Part shown: one piece after another, positions 63,104 to 64,000 of the stretch
Layout of the letters: each line of letters starts with the position of its first letter
Position numbering within the stretch: position 1 is the first letter of the stretch
Assembly: GCF_003254395.2 (NCBI RefSeq)
Contig: NC_037639.1
Location: forward strand, 12,629,037 to 12,693,036
Origin: Apis mellifera
Taxonomy: Eukaryota > Arthropoda > Insecta > Hymenoptera > Apidae
Direction of reading: 5' to 3'
Length of the DNA: 64,000 nt
Made by a program: the position numbers and the translations under genes
Notes under the pieces: model-generated
Seen by the model: only the letters and a program-made list of their open reading frames with translations
What the model was told of the DNA's origin: nothing
The model's database searches: none

Positions 63104-64000
63104 CCAATATCCTAAAATATCTCGATTACACGCGCGGCAAGGATTCGTCTCTTGCCAGGCCGAATTCGATTAATCGGTGTCCAAAGAGACTTGATTTTTC
63201 GTCATACGATTTTGCCGTGATTGCATTTTTTCGCGAAAAGATCCAATATTCTAAAATACCTCGATTACACGCGCAGCAAATGTCTCTTACTAGAGTGTCT
63301 ACGTCTCTTACTAGACTGAATCTAGATTAATTAGTGTCCAAAGCGACTTGACTTTTTTGTTATGCAATTTTTCTGAGATTACATTTTTCGCGAAAAGATT
63401 CAATATCCTATAATACTCGATTACATGCGCAGGAAGAGAATCCACCTCTTGCTAGGCCGAATTCGATCCAAATTAATCGGTGTCTAAAACTATTTGACTT
63501 TTCGCAATACAATTTTTAGATTAATCGAATGGCAATTAGATTAATCGATGTACAAAGCGACTTTTTGCAATATGATTAATTGGTTTCCAAAGCGACTTGA
63601 CTTTTCGTCATACGATTTTTCTGTGATTGTATTTTTTCGCGAAAAGATCCAATATTCTAAAATACTTCGATTATGCGCAGCAAATGTTCGTCCACGTCTC
63701 TTACTAGATTGAATCGAAATTAATCGGTATCCAAAGTGATTTGACTTTTCGCGATACAATTTTTAAATTAATCGAAATTAATCGGTGTACAAAGCGACTT
63801 TTTGCAATATGATTAATTGATTTCCAAAGCGACTTGACTTTTCGCCATAGGATTTTTTTGTAATTGCATTTTTTCGCGAAAAGATCCAATATCCTAGAAT
63901 ATCTCTATTACAGGAGCAGCAAGAGTTCGTTCACATCTCTTACTAGACTGAATCGAAATTAATCAGTGACTTTAATTAATCCAAAGTGACTTGACTTTTC
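63104..64000. repeat. Degenerate tandem array running off the window
   Basis: Five units can be followed, starting at about 63104, 63243, 63400, 63649 and 63886 (the last cut by the window end). Each begins CAATAT(C/T)CTA, then an ATTACA..CGCAGCAA part, a CTCTTACTAGA part, an ATTAATCGGTGT part, and a GACTTGACTTTT part, and the first four complete units end in TTTTCGCGAAAA. Unit lengths are about 139, 157, 249 and 237; the two long ones carry an internal extra copy of the middle part. It looks like a minisatellite or satellite edge. I see no coding content. Confidence 0.85.

Overview
The window looks like nuclear DNA of a bee, most likely Apis or a close relative. It is AT-rich overall but CpG-dense outside a few blocks and full of microsatellites. 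It carries a fragment of insect mitochondrial DNA whose ND4L reading uses the invertebrate mitochondrial code and has a bee-like length. It also has an insect Gsx/ind homeobox gene with a very short intron. The species call is inference; the rest is read from the sequence.

Layout. Positions 1-3000 form a very AT-rich, CpG-poor block with a nested inverted-repeat element near 1.3-1.55 kb. From about 3 to 15.4 kb is mixed, CpG-rich DNA without a recognisable gene, holding microsatellites and a possible 533-bp element with TCAGGGTG ends. A GC-rich, G-run-rich stretch (15.4-15.75 kb) leads into the one convincing protein-coding gene, a two-exon Gsx/intermediate neuroblasts defective homeobox gene at 16024-17125 on the plus strand, with a poly(A) signal at 17263. 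A tRNA-Pro(UGG) gene lies on the minus strand at 22721-22792. A nuclear insertion of mitochondrial DNA (ND4L plus tRNA-Thr) sits at about 33.09-33.51 kb. A 160-bp tandem duplication is at 47.07-47.40 kb. The right end (63.10-64.00 kb) is a degenerate tandem array that runs off the window.

How it works together. The window is essentially one developmental regulator in a large gene-poor setting: about 16 kb on its left and about 47 kb on its right hold no other protein gene I can support. That arrangement is typical of developmental transcription factors with distant enhancers, so much of the non-repetitive DNA may be cis-regulatory, but I cannot show this from one sequence. Gsx/ind proteins specify the intermediate column of the neuroectoderm. 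The tRNA gene is an independent Pol III unit. I found no CRISPR, operon or prokaryotic system and no intact transposase. I did not find a convincing new multi-gene system; the most unusual structures are the right-end array with its repeated 12-bp palindrome, the inverted GCGCCATCT element and the still-open ND4L fragment.
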